Part shown: one piece after another, positions 11,685 through 23,871 of the stretch
Layout: each line of letters starts with the position of its first letter
How positions within the stretch are numbered: position 1 is the stretch's first letter
Origin: Volvariella volvacea V23
Taxonomy: Eukaryota > Basidiomycota > Agaricomycetes > Agaricales > Pluteaceae
DNA: 64,000 nucleotides
Assembly: GCA_000349905.1 (NCBI GenBank)
Contig: KB722739.1
Span: forward strand, 848,663-912,662
Direction: 5' to 3'
The notes under the pieces: model-generated
The model's database searches: none
Told to the model about the DNA's origin: nothing
Seen by the model: only the letters and a program-made list of their open reading frames with translations
Position numbers and translations under genes: made by a program

Positions 11685-13115
11685 TCAAACCGTAGCGTAC
11701 GTGGACCCAATGTCACCGAATTTGATATTGGAGAACGTCACTGTCCCCTTGAGGTATTGGAGGACAGGCAAATTCGGGTCATATGGGTCGGTAGGCCGAC
11801 AGATACTGCGCCTAACACCCGGCTTCGATGGATCCGCGTCGAAAAGAAATGAGCCATCCAGCCAAAGCATGTTCGATTCATAATCCTTCGAAATGCCCAT
11901 AGCCAACACCATTCCACTCCCTAGCGCCCTTCCCATGGCTTCCATCCCACCTTTGTCTTGGAAGCTCCTTGGATCACCAAATGCGGTCTTTTGAGCATCG
12001 CAGAATGCACTGGTGATAGAGTCGAGGGTGTTGCTCATTCCAGGAATGTTGACTTTGGAGTTTTGGATGACACGACCGTTCTGGATGTAGAGACGTCGAA
12101 TTTCAGAGAGCGTGCCGGTGCTGCTGTTGTTGTGGGTCAGGAATTGGTGACGACGGTGAACTTGGAGCGGGTGTTTACGCCCGTTCCACCGAAGCCATAG
12201 AATGAGGAGTTTCCCATACGGTACGAGTTGAAATCGCAACCATCGGGATCGCAGACGGTGCCGTAGCGGTTATTGGTACCACAAGCGGTGCCAGAACAGC
12301 GGGATGGACCTTGGACGGTGCATGGATGGAGTGTGTATACAGCTGAGATGGAATTGGCTTCCCAGATATCCATTTCATTGCAACACGATCCATAATATCC
12401 TGTTCCTGAGTTGGGGTCGTTGGGAGAGGGTGTCCATCCTTGAACATTGGCCTGTATCGTCGCATGTCAATGGACCCTGATGTGGTATTACATTTTAACT
12501 TCTTACCTCTCCGTAGATGAATTCAACGTTTCGTGGGCATTTAGAATCACAATAACCAGTACCATACTTCGCTCCGGCCTTGTTAGCAGGGTACTTTGTC
12601 ATACCTCCATCCGCATCCATAGATGTGAAGTACAACGCCCCATTCAATGCACATGGAAGGTCCGAAACATCCACGTCAAACGTGAACTCCTTGTTCAATA
12701 GTTGGAATACCTCGTACCGCGTCTCCGTGTTCAACAAGTAAACACGAGATCCGAGGCTCCTCCTGTACTCTTCGTCGAACACGAGGGTGATGGAATTTCC
12801 GCTTGTAGTGATGCCGTATGTGGATCGATAGTCGGCACCTTCCAAGGCGCAGTTACTAGCGCAAATGGTACCTTCTGGGCACAGGGTAGTATTCCAGGTG
12901 TTGCCAGTGTAGCAGTTGGTGTAACCACCAGTATTGTGAATCCAACGCCAATTAGCATCAAGAACGATAGAGGCAGCAACGGGTTGGCATCCGGTAGAAT
13001 TGCATCTCGACCAGGAGAGAGGCGGGTGCGTCTCTGGGGATATAGTCCCGATTTGTTGACCATTAGTCATGGAGAGGAGGCATAGTATTATAGAGAACAA
13101 TGGTTTGAGGAACAT
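11685..13115 (-). pseudogene. GH7 cellobiohydrolase copy A, catalytic domain only, one-base frameshift
   Basis: GH7 reducing-end cellobiohydrolase-like gene. Exon 1 is 13115-12507 (203 codons) and exon 2 starts at 12451 after a 55-nt intron (GTAAGA...CAG). A hydrophobic signal peptide ends before [12 protein letters not shown]. The GH7 landmarks are present: [30 protein letters not shown] and the catalytic [11 protein letters not shown] (Glu, Asp and Glu intact). In exon 2 the frame breaks after KFTVVT: near 12147 the sequence has two G where the other copies have three, so translation stops two codons later. The reading frame then resumes with [18 protein letters not shown] and continues to FSNIKFGDIGSTYATV and a TGA at 11687-11685. 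With the base restored the length would be 458 codons. There is no linker or CBM1. An assembly error in a homopolymer is a real alternative to a true pseudogene. Confidence 0.85.
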
Positions 13116-14400
13116 GAGGAAGAGAGCTCTCAGCTTGTGATAGAGGACAGCACGGCATGGCGCATGGTGCCAATATGGTGATTTATAGAACCTTAACGGA
13201 AAATGTGCGGTGCGTGAGCGGACCATCGAAGCGACTTGTCAATGACCGCAGCTGCGTACGGAGGGGATAGACTGTACCAAGTAATGCAAAGTGATGAATT
13301 TACTTCCACCGTGGCAGAATCCGAGCTGAAAACGTAAATTCGGTGATCCTTCGCTTTAACCTAAAATCAAATGAATATAGCGCTTATAATAAGGCTCGAT
13401 TGAAGACAAAAGGTCCATCGATCAAAACGAACTTGATGAGAAGACACAGCACTCATCAATTCTGCATATGGACCTAAGCCTCAAACAAGTAAAGTCAGCT
13501 CTCTGGTCTCTGCAATTTAGCCCCTCGAGTCATATCCTGGTTTGTATGAAAGAGCATGGCACAAGATGCGGTTGCCTTCTCGGTGAGCACGATTTACATT
13601 ACTTTCTCGTTTCTTCGTCCACTACTGAGGTCATGTCACTAACTAGACTGATTCATATCATAGATATAGATAAGAGCGATCTCGCATCTACAGAATTCCG
13701 CGGAGAGGCTCTCTACAGCCTTGGATATCCTGTTTGACATATTGCTCCTCCCCTCACGTGCCAACGAGTAGGGGCAGACGTCAACCTAAAATGTTAGTAG
13801 CTCAATCCCGGCTATACCGTACAAGGCAAGCAACAGGGAATCAGAACAGCTAAGTTAGCGAATCTCGATGATTTTGACGAATTACCTTCAGGTATCACCG
13901 AGAGAAATCGATAAAGGGTTCGCGGGTTGCTGTGAGACGTTTCATGAATATTGGAAGGTTGTATCCAAGACATCGAGCGCGCTAGGTGGTCGTTGTAGCT
14001 GGAAATACAAGTTAAAAGCACACAGACTACGTTTACAAGTGCGGCTCTACCCTTCGATAGATCTCTTGCGCAATCTTCCAACACGATACCTGCGAAAGTC
14101 AATCATAGAGCTGAACCGGAAGTTCAGGTGAGAAGGTACATTACAAGTCATAAAAGTGGGGACTATATGGAGCCTGAAAACGCCTAATTCAAGTTGTTGA
14201 TGGGAATCACGCGTACAGTAGATTAGCATCATACAGAATGAAATATGGACTGTCAAGCAGTCATGATACATCGTAGATAGTAGCCCGTACTTGAAGTCCA
14301 TAAAAACGAAAATGGAATGATTGTCCGCAGGAGAAGTCTAACTCGAGATGGAGAGAAATACATATATCGTTGTCCGCGTTGTACGTGAGTACATACACAC
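13116..14400. other. spacer between GH7 copies A and B, part of a duplicated unit
   Basis: Contains the copy A promoter and copy B 3' flank. Stretches at about 13440-13930 are diverged duplicates of about 16130-16690: both have a TTCTCGGTGAGCAC / TCTTGGTGAGCAC segment, a later TAGAYCGT-type stretch and an AGGGAATCAGA segment in the same order. No gene was recognised. Confidence 0.5.
13182..13215 (-). promoter_or_regulatory. GH7 copy A core promoter: TATA box and upstream shared element
   Basis: Minus strand: ACCGCACATTTTCCGTT immediately followed by AAGGTT and CTATAAAT. The ATG is about 70 nt downstream. The same arrangement occurs in front of the three other GH7 copies with full upstream regions. 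Confidence 0.5.
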
Positions 14401-15828
14401 TCAAGCTGCAGTGTACGTGGTTCCAATATCGCCGAACCGGATGTTAGAGAACGTTACTCTCTGGTCATCAGGGTCCTCGGGGATCGTTGGGCCCGTGTTA
14501 GGCCCGCAGGTGCCGCGTCTAACACCCGGCTTCGATGGATCCGCGTCTAGTGGATATGAGCTATCCAGCCAAAGCATGTCTCTTTCAGGGTCTTTCCAGA
14601 TACTCATAGTCAGCACCATCCCACCCCCTAGTGCCCTTCCCATGGCTTCCATCCCACCTTTGTCTTGGAAGCTCCTTGGATCGCCAAATGCGGTCTTTTG
14701 AGCATCGCAGAATGCACCGGTGATAGAGTCGAGGGTATTGTTCATTTCAGGGATATTGACTTTGGAGTTTTGAATGACATGACCGTTCTGGATGTAGAGT
14801 CGGCGAATTTCAGAGATCGTGCCGGTGCTGCTGTTGTTATTGGTGAGAAATTGTGTGACCACAGTGATCTTGTGTTGGCTATTAATGCTAGTTCCGCCTG
14901 GGCCATAGAAGTAGGGGTCTCCCATACGGAAGGAGTTGAAGTCGCAACCATCAGGATCGCAAGTAGTACCGTAGCGGTCGTTGATACCACAAGCAGTCCC
15001 AGAGCAGCGAGATGGACCTTGGACGGTACATGGATGGAGAGTATACACAGCCGAGATGGAATTGGCTTCCCAAATATCCATTTCATTGCAACACGATCCG
15101 TAGTATCCTGTTCCTGAATTGGGATCTTGGGGAGAGGGTGTCCATCCTTGAACGTTGGCCTATGTGATTGCTTATCAGTGAATCCTTGGTGCAGCATTAC
15201 GGGGTGAGCAACTTCTTACCTCCCCATTGATGAATTTAAGGTTTCGTGGACATTTGGAGTCACAGTAACCAGTACCGTACTTCGCTCCGGCCTTATTACC
15301 AGGATACTTCGCCATACCTCCATCCGCATCCATAGATGTGAAGTAAAGTGCCCCATTGAATCCACACGGAAGATTCGAAGCATCCACATCAAATGTGAGC
15401 TCCTTATTCAGCAACTGGAAGATCTCGTACCGCGTCTCTGTGTTCAGCAAGTAAACACGAGATCCGAGGTTCTGCCTCATGTTTCCGTTGAACTTGAGGG
15501 TGATGGAATTTCCGCTTGTAGAGATGCCGTATGTAGCTTGATAGTCTGCACCGTCCAAGGCACAGTTACTAGCGCAAATGGTACCTTCTGGGCACAGTGT
15601 AGTGTTCCAGGTATTGCCAGCGTAACAGTTGGTGTAACCGGCAACGTTGTGAATCCAACGCCAATTAGCATCGAGGACGATAGAGGCAACAACAGATTGA
15701 CACCCAGTAGAATTGCATCTCGACCAGGAGAGGGATGGATGTGTCTCTGGAACCACAGTTCCCGCTTGTTGACAGTAAGCCGTGGAGAGAACGCCTATTA
15801 TAACGAAGGATGTAGATTTAGGGAACAT
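14401..15828 (-). CDS. cel7: GH7 cellobiohydrolase copy B, intact, catalytic domain only
   Basis: Predicted secreted GH7 cellobiohydrolase releasing cellobiose from cellulose chain ends. Exon 1 is 15828-15220 and exon 2 is 15159-14401, with a 60-nt GTAAGA-AG intron at the same codon as in copies A, D and E; 455 aa. A signal peptide of about 18 residues ([19 protein letters not shown]) precedes [12 protein letters not shown]. Catalytic residues are E229, D231 and E234 in [11 protein letters not shown]. The family's other landmarks are intact: [40 protein letters not shown]. The protein stops at [12 protein letters not shown], exactly where copies D and E continue into the linker and CBM1, so it lacks a cellulose-binding module. 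It is most similar to copy A in both sequence and ending, suggesting a recent tandem duplication about 2.7 kb apart. Confidence 0.93.
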
Positions 15829-16862
15829 GAACAGGGGAGCTCTCGATTAGAAGAATCGAGAACGGTTGGATCTGGTGCATGGCACAAACGTAAGGTCTTA
15901 TATAGAACCTGAACGGAAAAATATGCGGTGCGTAAACGGACCGTCGAAGTAACTTATCAGTAGGCCTCAGTCGTATGGGAATATGATCCATACCAATTAA
16001 AGCGAAGTGATGAATGTACCTTTGCTGCAATATAGTCCAAGCTGAAGCAAGAAACTCGGCGATTCCTTTGATTTATTCTAAAATTAGAGATAAAGCGCTC
16101 GCGATAGGCTTTGCTTAGATACAAAAGGTTCCACAGATCAAAGCTGGTCCAATGAGAAGGTACCCAATGCCTATCGGTTCTGTGTCTGTGAAGGGTGGGC
16201 GGGAAGACGAACTACACCCTGCATCTGCCTTCGAATCTGTTGTGTCGGCTGTTGCAAGTTGAGTTTTCGAGGGAGGTTGCTGTACCTCAGCGCATCACGT
16301 GCCGACTAACTTTGAGCCGAAGTAATGTCACCTAGCATCGTCTTGGTGAGCACATTTTGCCTTGTTCTCTCGTTCCTTTGCCTACTGCCACAGAGACCCA
16401 GGTCACATCAGTAACCAAGCCGTTCTACGTCATAGGTATGGATGATCACGCGCGAATAGAGGGGCCCGTACTGTATCCACTAGAGGAACCCACGTAGAGA
16501 TCCCACCAACTGGAGAGCGGAGGGTATATGTAGCACGGGACGGCAGCAAGTAGCTCAGCATCCAACTTTCAACGTTCAACCCTTGACATACTACATAGAC
16601 CAAGAAATAGGGAATCAGACAATCAAAGCCACGAACTTTGGTGGTTTAATGACTCAGTTTGAAGTATCGCTAAGAGCTCGAGGTACGACAGCTACGGTCG
16701 GTGGTTTATAATGCTGAATTCTATGTTCGATATAATGAGGAAACGCGATAATTTTCTTTACTCGCATGTCCAATTGACAAAAAATAACTGAGTATCGCCA
16801 CGTTACAGTAAAATACCCCAACATCTCAGAAATTCGTAGAGAGTCAGTCGGATTATTTCCTT
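15829..16862. other. spacer between GH7 copy B and pseudogene C, duplicated material
   Basis: No gene recognised. About 16160-16320 (TCTGTGTCTGTGAAGGGTGG and onward, including GCGCATCACGTGC) is also found, diverged, at about 27630-27800. About 16340-16690 matches the spacer upstream of copy A. Confidence 0.45.
15898..15931 (-). promoter_or_regulatory. GH7 copy B core promoter: TATA box and shared element
   Basis: Minus strand: ACCGCATATTTTTCCGTT, then CAGGTT and CTATATAAG. The ATG lies about 70 nt downstream. The element and its spacing match copies A, D and E. Confidence 0.55.
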
Positions 16863-17565
16863 TTACTGACACTGACTGTACCAGGGGTTAATAACAACGA
16901 CACGCGTTGAACCAGCCTCGCATTGGATTGGTCCCGTCCACCCTTGACCACCGCTAAAGCAAAATGGGAGCAGCTCAATAGAGGGCCCACATAGGAGAAG
17001 AAGAGGGCGTACCATTGACCCCACTTTGTTTGAATGGGTCCAGGAGCAGAATCAGTTGGGTCAGGGTCAGTTGGAGTGCCCAGATCAGTTGGAGTGGCAT
17101 ATGTAGTCCCAATGTCGCCGCTGAACTTGATGTTGGAGAAGGTCACAAACACGGGAAGGTTTTCAACAACTTTAATGTTAATCGGTCGCCCCGTACCATT
17201 CGTGCAAGTGCCACGACTAATATCAGGTGCTGGAGGGTCATGATATGAAGGGAATACGCCACCTAACCACAGCATGTGGTCTTTTCAATCGTCTTCAATC
17301 TTCAACCATTCCTTCTTCTAAAGCTCGGCCCATAGTTTCCATACCGCTTCTATCCTGAAAGCTTGTTGGGTTACGAACACTGCTTTTGTGCATCGCAAAA
17401 CTCGCGGGTGATGGAATCACCATCTATGTCTGGAACGTTGGCCTTGGCATTTTGAATGATACGCATCTAGACCAGGTGAGCTGTGGATGTGCTTCTTGGG
17501 ATTTGCTGACCATAAACTGTGGCGAGGAAGGAAAATATAGCAAGGAGCTTGGATTTGTGGTCCAT
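16863..17565 (-). pseudogene. GH7 copy C: internally deleted pseudogene with a degenerate CBM1
   Basis: The 5' end at ATG 17565 encodes a normal GH7 signal peptide (MDHKSKLLAIFSFLATVYG, then QQIP). After about 32 codons there is a stop, and at about 17467 the sequence jumps to the region equivalent to residue 270 of the intact copies (RIIQNAKANVP, DSITREFCDAQK). About 240 codons, including the catalytic Glu/Asp/Glu and the exon 1/2 junction, are missing. Further frame breaks follow. The 3' part is still readable: VTFSNIKFSGDIGTTYATP, a Thr/Pro/Asp linker, QTKWGQ, a 3' intron, and a CBM1 with WYSQC but with Arg replacing one disulfide cysteine (GSTRVVV). The upstream TATA-like TTTAAAAG and a decayed promoter element remain. 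It is clearly non-functional as a cellulase and derives from a CBM1-bearing ancestor. Confidence 0.88.
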
Positions 17566-19368
17566 TAACTGGGTGACTTTCTTGTGATATAGCATGACTC
17601 GAAGTAGCTTTTAAATCTTTGGGCGGATAGTGCCTTGTAGAGCAGGTGAATGCCGCAGTGGAGTTGTGGGATGCAAGTAATATATAGTTACCTACTTTTC
17701 ACTTTACTGTGGTAAAATTTTAGCCTAAGGCAGGGAAGCTTCAACTCAGATAACAACCTCCACGATAAGGATTACTAAATCTGAATGGGGCGGGCCTTGA
17801 CTCTGCGACACTGCGCAACATCACCTGGCAGGGAAGGTCAAGTCCTGATTAATTGCGCTTTACGGTTGTCGGACTAATACCGATCGTCCTTTTCTTCAAT
17901 AATTCAGATTCTGTCCTTCACTGTCCTGGAGATCTTACGAGTGGCTTTGGCTCTGAGAAGGGGTTAGCTCAACCCTCAAGTAGGAATAAGAGTATTCCCT
18001 TATTGCGTGTAGAACTCCGAATGAGATCTGTAAACTCGTGAAATCCGGGGAAAGTCAAGAATCACTCATTACGATCTGTACAAAACGAGTAAGGATTATC
18101 CGAAGCTGTAATAATATCACGTCCGAGGCGTCTCAGTACTAGTGGACTGACAATCAACTCAAGGTACTTTTACCTTCATCTGCCATTTTTGAGGTACCGA
18201 ACATACAATCGCTATGATCTGATCCTCAAAGTCGCAGAAAGTGGCATTAGGTGTACTTGAGTCGCTGATTGCGGTTTTTGTGTTAGCCTCTTCAGGCATT
18301 GAGAGCGGCAAACCATAGGCTCAAAAGGAGGTAGCTTGATAAGACACGGTTACGCCAACCATGCTGAGGGATGAGAAAGTGACCGTCAACCCCACTCTAT
18401 TAGCAGTGGCAGTGTTCAAAGCTACTCCATTAACCTGTTCCCTATATACCTTTCTGTGCTGGTACCCGCAAAAATGCACGCAACGGTGGCTTTGGTTCTA
18501 TCACCTTAATTTCTGCAGCGGTCATCGTGCCAGATTCGCTACGTACAACGCTCTCTGAATAGTTCAATGTCAACCTATTTTATTTTGGCACACACCACCA
18601 ATCCCCTTTGCTACGGACTGGTCCAAGAGATAAAGAACATAGGAATACACCAAAGGTCATTGATATCCCAAACGTGTTTCAATGTCGAAATTTCAGGTAT
18701 GCATACTAAGGCCACCTAAAAGGCAAGCTGGATTTGTCGCTCTCTTTGCACCAACCTCAGTCAAGACCTGTTCTAGGTTGAGCATTTTCCTACGTTATAT
18801 CACTGACGCAATAATACTCTATTTCTACTCAAAGCTCTCTTTGGGAATCGTCGAGTAGGGAAGCTCACTAAGCAAGCATGAGGTGTACAATGAGGAAAAC
18901 ATGAGAATGCCTACTACTTTTGTTGGTTGAATATGGTGCTCGGCAGCCTGGAATATGTATATGTTTTAAACAAAGCAAGAGATGCATCGAATCTACTAAG
19001 TGGGAGGAATAGCGCTCATATATGTTTCAAACCACTAGATATTAAGGGCGCGTACACTGGTCATCTTTTGTTGGGGAGCATAGCGTTTGGCCTACTTACG
19101 GTTTCCATTAACGAACCCATCAGTACGCTAGTTTAGACTTCCGATTGACCCCGAACTCATATCAACATGGCTTGCATTTGGGGAAATCTGATTTTTTTGC
19201 ACGTTCATTTCTGCTTCAATGCGTAAATATAGAATCCTGAAGACCAAGGAGAAACTCTAGAGTTGAATGCGTTTGTGACGGTTCAGATCTTCTTTGAAAT
19301 TGGAGAGGGACCTACACAGATCGACATAATGATAAGAACAGGTACGATTGAGTACAAATCTAGGAAAA
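17566..19368. other. region without a recognisable gene
   Basis: Upstream flank of GH7 pseudogene C. Short open stretches exist (for example at about 18330-18420 on the minus strand, reading VGLTVTFSSLSMVGVTVSYQ) but I could not build a gene around them. Confidence 0.4.
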
Positions 19369-20692
19369 TCATATGTTAAGGACTGACAGAACCCAGGATG
19401 AACCGACAATACCTATAGCCGCACCTAATAAAATATACATCCGGATAAGTCACAATATCGCGGTTTGGTGTCAATACATGATCACTCACCAAAACCATCT
19501 GGTGCACCAGGGAGGTTTTCTCTTATGGTTGTGAACGCAAAAAGCGATGCTGTTGGAAGCACGAAAACTTCAGAGTATATTTTGTGTGTGCGATATTTGA
19601 ATGTCGTCACGGTTATCGCTACGAAGGAAGTCGCTGCGAGCCCTGGGCGACAGCAAACCCAGGAGAACATCATTATCATCGCCTCTTTGGGCATAGAAAC
19701 ACTGATTTTTTCAACTTACATTGGGTTAAAGCAACTAACAGCACCATCATTTTCGTTGCCGTAGATCTCTCAACCTGGAGGGTGACATGTAGCCATTTAG
19801 GACCTTCAGTCACACCAAATACCACCATGTCATTGTGTAGCGTGACGTGAAAGTTTCTATGAACAAATATAAAATAATGAGAAGGACTCTTATATGCCAA
19901 ACGAGATGCCCAGCACTTACGCAGCCACACCGTAAGAACGTGTTATATTAAGTGAAATATATTCACCACTCTCTGGGTTCGATGCAAAAAACACAAATGG
20001 CGCATAGTACCTGACATATATTGAGATCATTGGCTCCATCATGATGTGAAGGAACCGCAGCGTACACATCGAAAGGGTAGCTCTGCAAGTTTGATTGCAG
20101 GGCTCTAGGATAGCCCAACCCGTACTCTGAGGCAAGAAGCTTCGACTCAGTTCTGAACGAAGACATTACACTATATCCACCACAAAGGTCGGTTAAATTG
20201 AGCCTGTATACTGGGGAGTGAGGTGGTAGGATGCTGAACGCTGGACTCGAGCTGCTAATAATCCCACTGAAGATAGTAGATGCAGAAGAGGTAGGTCAAT
20301 GGCACGATCAATACAATTACACTTGTTGGAACTTACCTATCCAAATAGATGTCCGCAACGAGGTTATTGTTAGAAGGACACAAACTGGTGCTAGATACCC
20401 GAGGATACCAGTCCATAACAATTGTTCGAGTGACTGGATCGGCAGAAATTAGTTCGGTTGCAAGTGTCACCTGCATATCGGTCAATCAAAAATAAGCTAA
20501 GAGGAATAAGACGAGTACATCTGCACTGATGGGGAGGGAACCAGGCGCTATGAAATCCAACGACGGTACAATAAGTTTTGGTACTGCGATAGTAAGCGTG
20601 ACGGCTAGTATCGCTGCCCAGATCACGGCAAGAAGAAGAAATTGGATGGGTTTCCAACGAGAGAGATCACAAGAGCAGAACCTGTTCATCAT
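19369..20692 (-). CDS. Membrane protein resembling the DUF4436 family, possibly decayed
   Basis: Starts MMNRFCSCDLSRWKP with an immediate membrane segment (FLLLAVIWAAILAVTLTIAV). Exon 1 (20692-20519) joins in phase to 20470-20337 (VTLATELISADPVTRTIVMDWYPRV, the 'LDW'-type motif) and to 20266 onward (ILPPHSPVYRLNL..., then YPFDVYAAVPSHHDG). Further exons encode ESGEYISLNITRSYGVA and a soluble strand (HVTLHNDMVVFGVTEGPKWL), then membrane segments (KMMVLLVALTQ; CCRPGLAATSFVAITV), VLPTASLFAFTTIRENLPGAPDGFG and a final AAIGIVGSSWVLSVLNI before TGA 19371-19369. The order of a lumenal/extracellular domain followed by C-terminal membrane helices and 'LFAxxxxRxxLPGAP' is what I know of DUF4436 proteins in agaricomycetes. 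I could not join all middle exons in phase (around 20000 and 19690), so a frameshift is possible. Function unknown. Confidence 0.5.
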
Positions 20693-22264
20693 TTTGGATG
20701 CAGGAAGAGTTAAGTTGTGGTGGAGCCTGAGACTTGCGCACAGCTGAGTATTTGGGGGATGGGTAACTTATAGCAGTTGAACAGGTTGCATGTCTTTCAG
20801 CTGGTTTATGGACGGTAGATCTAAGACTCTGCTGTCATAAACACCGAGCTCAGTGGCTGTGACAAACGTGTTAGATCAAGTCTGGCAACGGTCTGCGTCA
20901 GCGTGTTGCTGGTTGAATCACAGTAGAAACGCTTAGTCCCGCGGTGCACGAGGCCGAAATCTCCTTGAAACAGTAGCACAGCCTCCCGGATGAAGGCTGC
21001 AACTATTCTGAAAGAGTTTAGTGTTTGCATGGTTTTGCGCACCTTTATCGGGTATTAGGCCCTGTCCTCTACGTCACCTGGAGAGAATTCAAAGCCGATG
21101 GATTTCATGCCAGTATTGATTGATATCACAACTATAGGAGGGCAAACGGATGTTTTTGCAATTCTCCTCAGAGGAATCATCTATGCCTTTTATTCGTGAC
21201 AGTACAAGACCAAAGAGCGTGCGCTAACTATTACTGTCTCGGAGGATGTTCGCAATATTCTTGGCACCCATTTACATAGCTTCTGGTCCTGGGAATGCTG
21301 ACGCGTATGACAGTGCGACCCTACCTTATAGCAAGTTTTTTTAAACTAAGTACGGGCCCCCATAACGGAATCAAGTACAACGACATCTAAGCAAGTATCG
21401 TACAGTGGGGTGGGTACGTGGGTACTAGTATCGAGGCTATCAGTTGTGTGAGATGGAAGACATAGATAGGGAATGGAACCAAGGTACAAATACGTTTGAA
21501 GACGGTCGTAACGGTCAAGGAAATACTATGTATGTAGTGTTTATATAGACTCGTCCATTTAGAGAGAAGGCGAAGAAAGAACACCTATCTAGGGAGCACC
21601 TATCTAGGCAAACTCGTTGGCCCCCCCTCGAAAGCGAATGCTGTACCGTTGTATTCAAGCCACTCGAAGTAGCTGTCGATGATGGACGGCGTTTTTCTTT
21701 CTGCGTGTAGTTGGTTGAGCCTGACGGTCTCGTTGACGGCGAGGATTGCTGATTCTCTCCCCGACGTAATACTCAATGCTGTGGTGATTCTCGAATACGG
21801 GCATTGGAATACTATGTGCCATCTGTCTTGGTACGACACACATTGCGGGCAGTGCCTGGGTTCTTCAGGGAAGACCTCATAGTAAGTTCAGGAGCATACT
21901 CGTGCTCTTCCTGACACTCAATCCTCCGATCTTTTCGTCATGTCAGAGGTGCGATATAGAATTGAATTACCCTGACGGATGTGCTTGGGGCTTTATGGTA
22001 TGCCTATCCTATATCTGGGGTACAGCATTCAAATTGTTTTAGAAAGTGCGCTGATGCGTAATTCATCGTGGAAGCCTCGTTGCGTCTGTATTTGTCACTC
22101 CTGACAAATATGAAGTACTAAATTCCATAAACGTGCTGAGATTGATGTTGTTTGAGTTAATTCATGGAATAGTCTTGCATCCTCGCTTTTATGAAATACA
22201 AAGACGTCTTACAAATACCTTGTTTCTTCCCTATCAACACCTCGATCTCTACAACGCTTTTAAG
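20693..22264. other. region without a recognisable gene
   Basis: Nothing firm. On the minus strand at about 21880-21600 a short open stretch (QDRWHIVFQCPYSR...) loosely resembles the cysteine-containing 3' ends of retroelement ORFs, too weak to call. Confidence 0.35.
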
Positions 22265-23442
22265 ATGCACATTCCTCACCTCATTATCGTCGTTTTTTTC
22301 AGCTCTCTCTTTTCTAATAGTTTCGCTTCCGTAGGTTGGTCCTCTTCCAATCTGAGTCATCTAATCATACGCGTAGCAAAACTGCACTACAGAATCCACA
22401 GCTTGCGACCCACGACCTTCTTGTTGTTCACTAGGGTGTGATTTTGTCCATGGCCCTCTTCCTGCTCAATATTGACGTTTCCCGTACCTTCACAGGGAAT
22501 TCTGCAATTTCAATCGAGGAATTCCCGTATGTCAAGATCCAAAATACCCTGTTATGAGCGGATTTTCAAGTACACGATGCGGTAATCCTTACCTTGGTGT
22601 GTACTTCATCCTCTGCCATTTTCATGCTTTGCGACTAGGGCTCATGATTTCTAAGCTGATTGCTCCCGCATGGGTACGGAGGGTCTCTGCTGTCGTAAGC
22701 CATTATTTGGGGAGAAGACCATATCGCTACTGACACCTTCACCAGCGATTGGTACTATCTGCTATACCAATGGCGTCGATAGCCATGTATCATGTGTCGA
22801 CGCCTATGGGACTTTTTCACCAGCTATTTCCTCCACGGACCAAGGATTTTTGCCACCCGCAAATGCCGTTGCGAATGGGGATGCGGAAGTAGAATTCGAC
22901 CCACCCGAAGCGTGGATTCCTGCGAGTACCCAAGGTTGTGCTATTAGTACGGATGCACGCTCCACAGACGTTGTGAATGCATCCATCTCCTTCAATTTTA
23001 CGGGTAATGTTCCGAATTTTCTGGTAGTAGTGAACATTATGCTTATATTATTTAAGGCCCAAGTATTCGCATACACACAATAAAATCGCCTCAAGGAGGC
23101 GTATTTTCGATGGTTGTCGATGGGGTGCCACTTAATGACACAATTGATACATTTAACGCAGATGGTGAACTCTGTTTTCCCATCCAGTTTCCACCATTCA
23201 TGGAACCACCCCCTGGTTATGGTTCAAGGAACGAGCACTCGATCACGCTCTTCCACCATGGTCCTTCAACAAAGGCACCAAACGACACAACTTCAAGCAA
23301 CGTGGTATTCGATTCCTTTGCTATCCCGCAGTTCGACAACTCGGAGTCCAGCATGACGAACAGTGATGACATGACACACAGTTCAGATCGGCGATCAGCT
23401 ATATTAGCTGCAGTATTTATTTTGCTGTCCGTTTTGTATTAG
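22265..23442 (+). CDS. Secreted or GPI-anchored protein of unknown function, several exons
   Basis: The ATG at 22265 gives a typical signal peptide (MHIPHLIIVVFFSSLFSNSFAS) with a GTAGGT donor just after it. Small internal exons are uncertain (one near 22496 reads GNSAISIEEFPYVKIQ in another frame). The following exon encodes VEFDPPEAWIPASTQGCAISTDARSTDVVNASISFNFTG, then an intron with a GTAATG donor and AAG acceptor, then GVFSMVVDGVPLNDTIDTF. This 'SFxFTG ... VxVDG' layout is common in extracellular lectin-like domains of agaricomycete surface proteins. The C-terminus is Ser/Thr/Asp-rich and ends in a hydrophobic tail (SAILAAVFILLSVLY), compatible with a GPI signal or single membrane anchor. 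Signal peptide, N-glycosylation sites (NAS, NDT) and tail suggest a cell-surface location. No enzymatic domain is visible. Confidence 0.55.
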
Positions 23443-23871
23443 ACCCGCTTCTGATTCCATTCCAACTCGCCTAGAACTGCTGGAGTATCCATCCCTTATG
23501 CATTACGGCGACACAGGATTCAGACTAACTGTACATGTAAAATTGGTATGGCCTTTACCATCAATGATTAATGAGGGATCATCGATTCGATAGGTAGTAA
23601 TAGCAAGATCACTTGACTTGACCCTGCATCAATCATGCGTACTAGTGCACCTTGATTTGAACCTGGGATCTACCGTATCGAGCAATGGGGATTCTATAGG
23701 AAGCGACATACAGCATGTCAAATGGCTTGTTTTGTAGAACCTGTGCTGTATCTTATATTGCGAAAGGACTTCCCACAAGAGCCCATTCCCAGACGCACCA
23801 TACCACATTGCAGAGTTATCTATACCCGAACCATTATCCAGTCTCAATCACCACTACCACTTTTTGTTGCC

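Noticed and set aside
23630..23700. Possible tRNA on the minus strand because of a GGTTCAAATC string
   Set aside because: The flanking bases do not form a T-arm stem and no matching D-arm or acceptor stem could be found.
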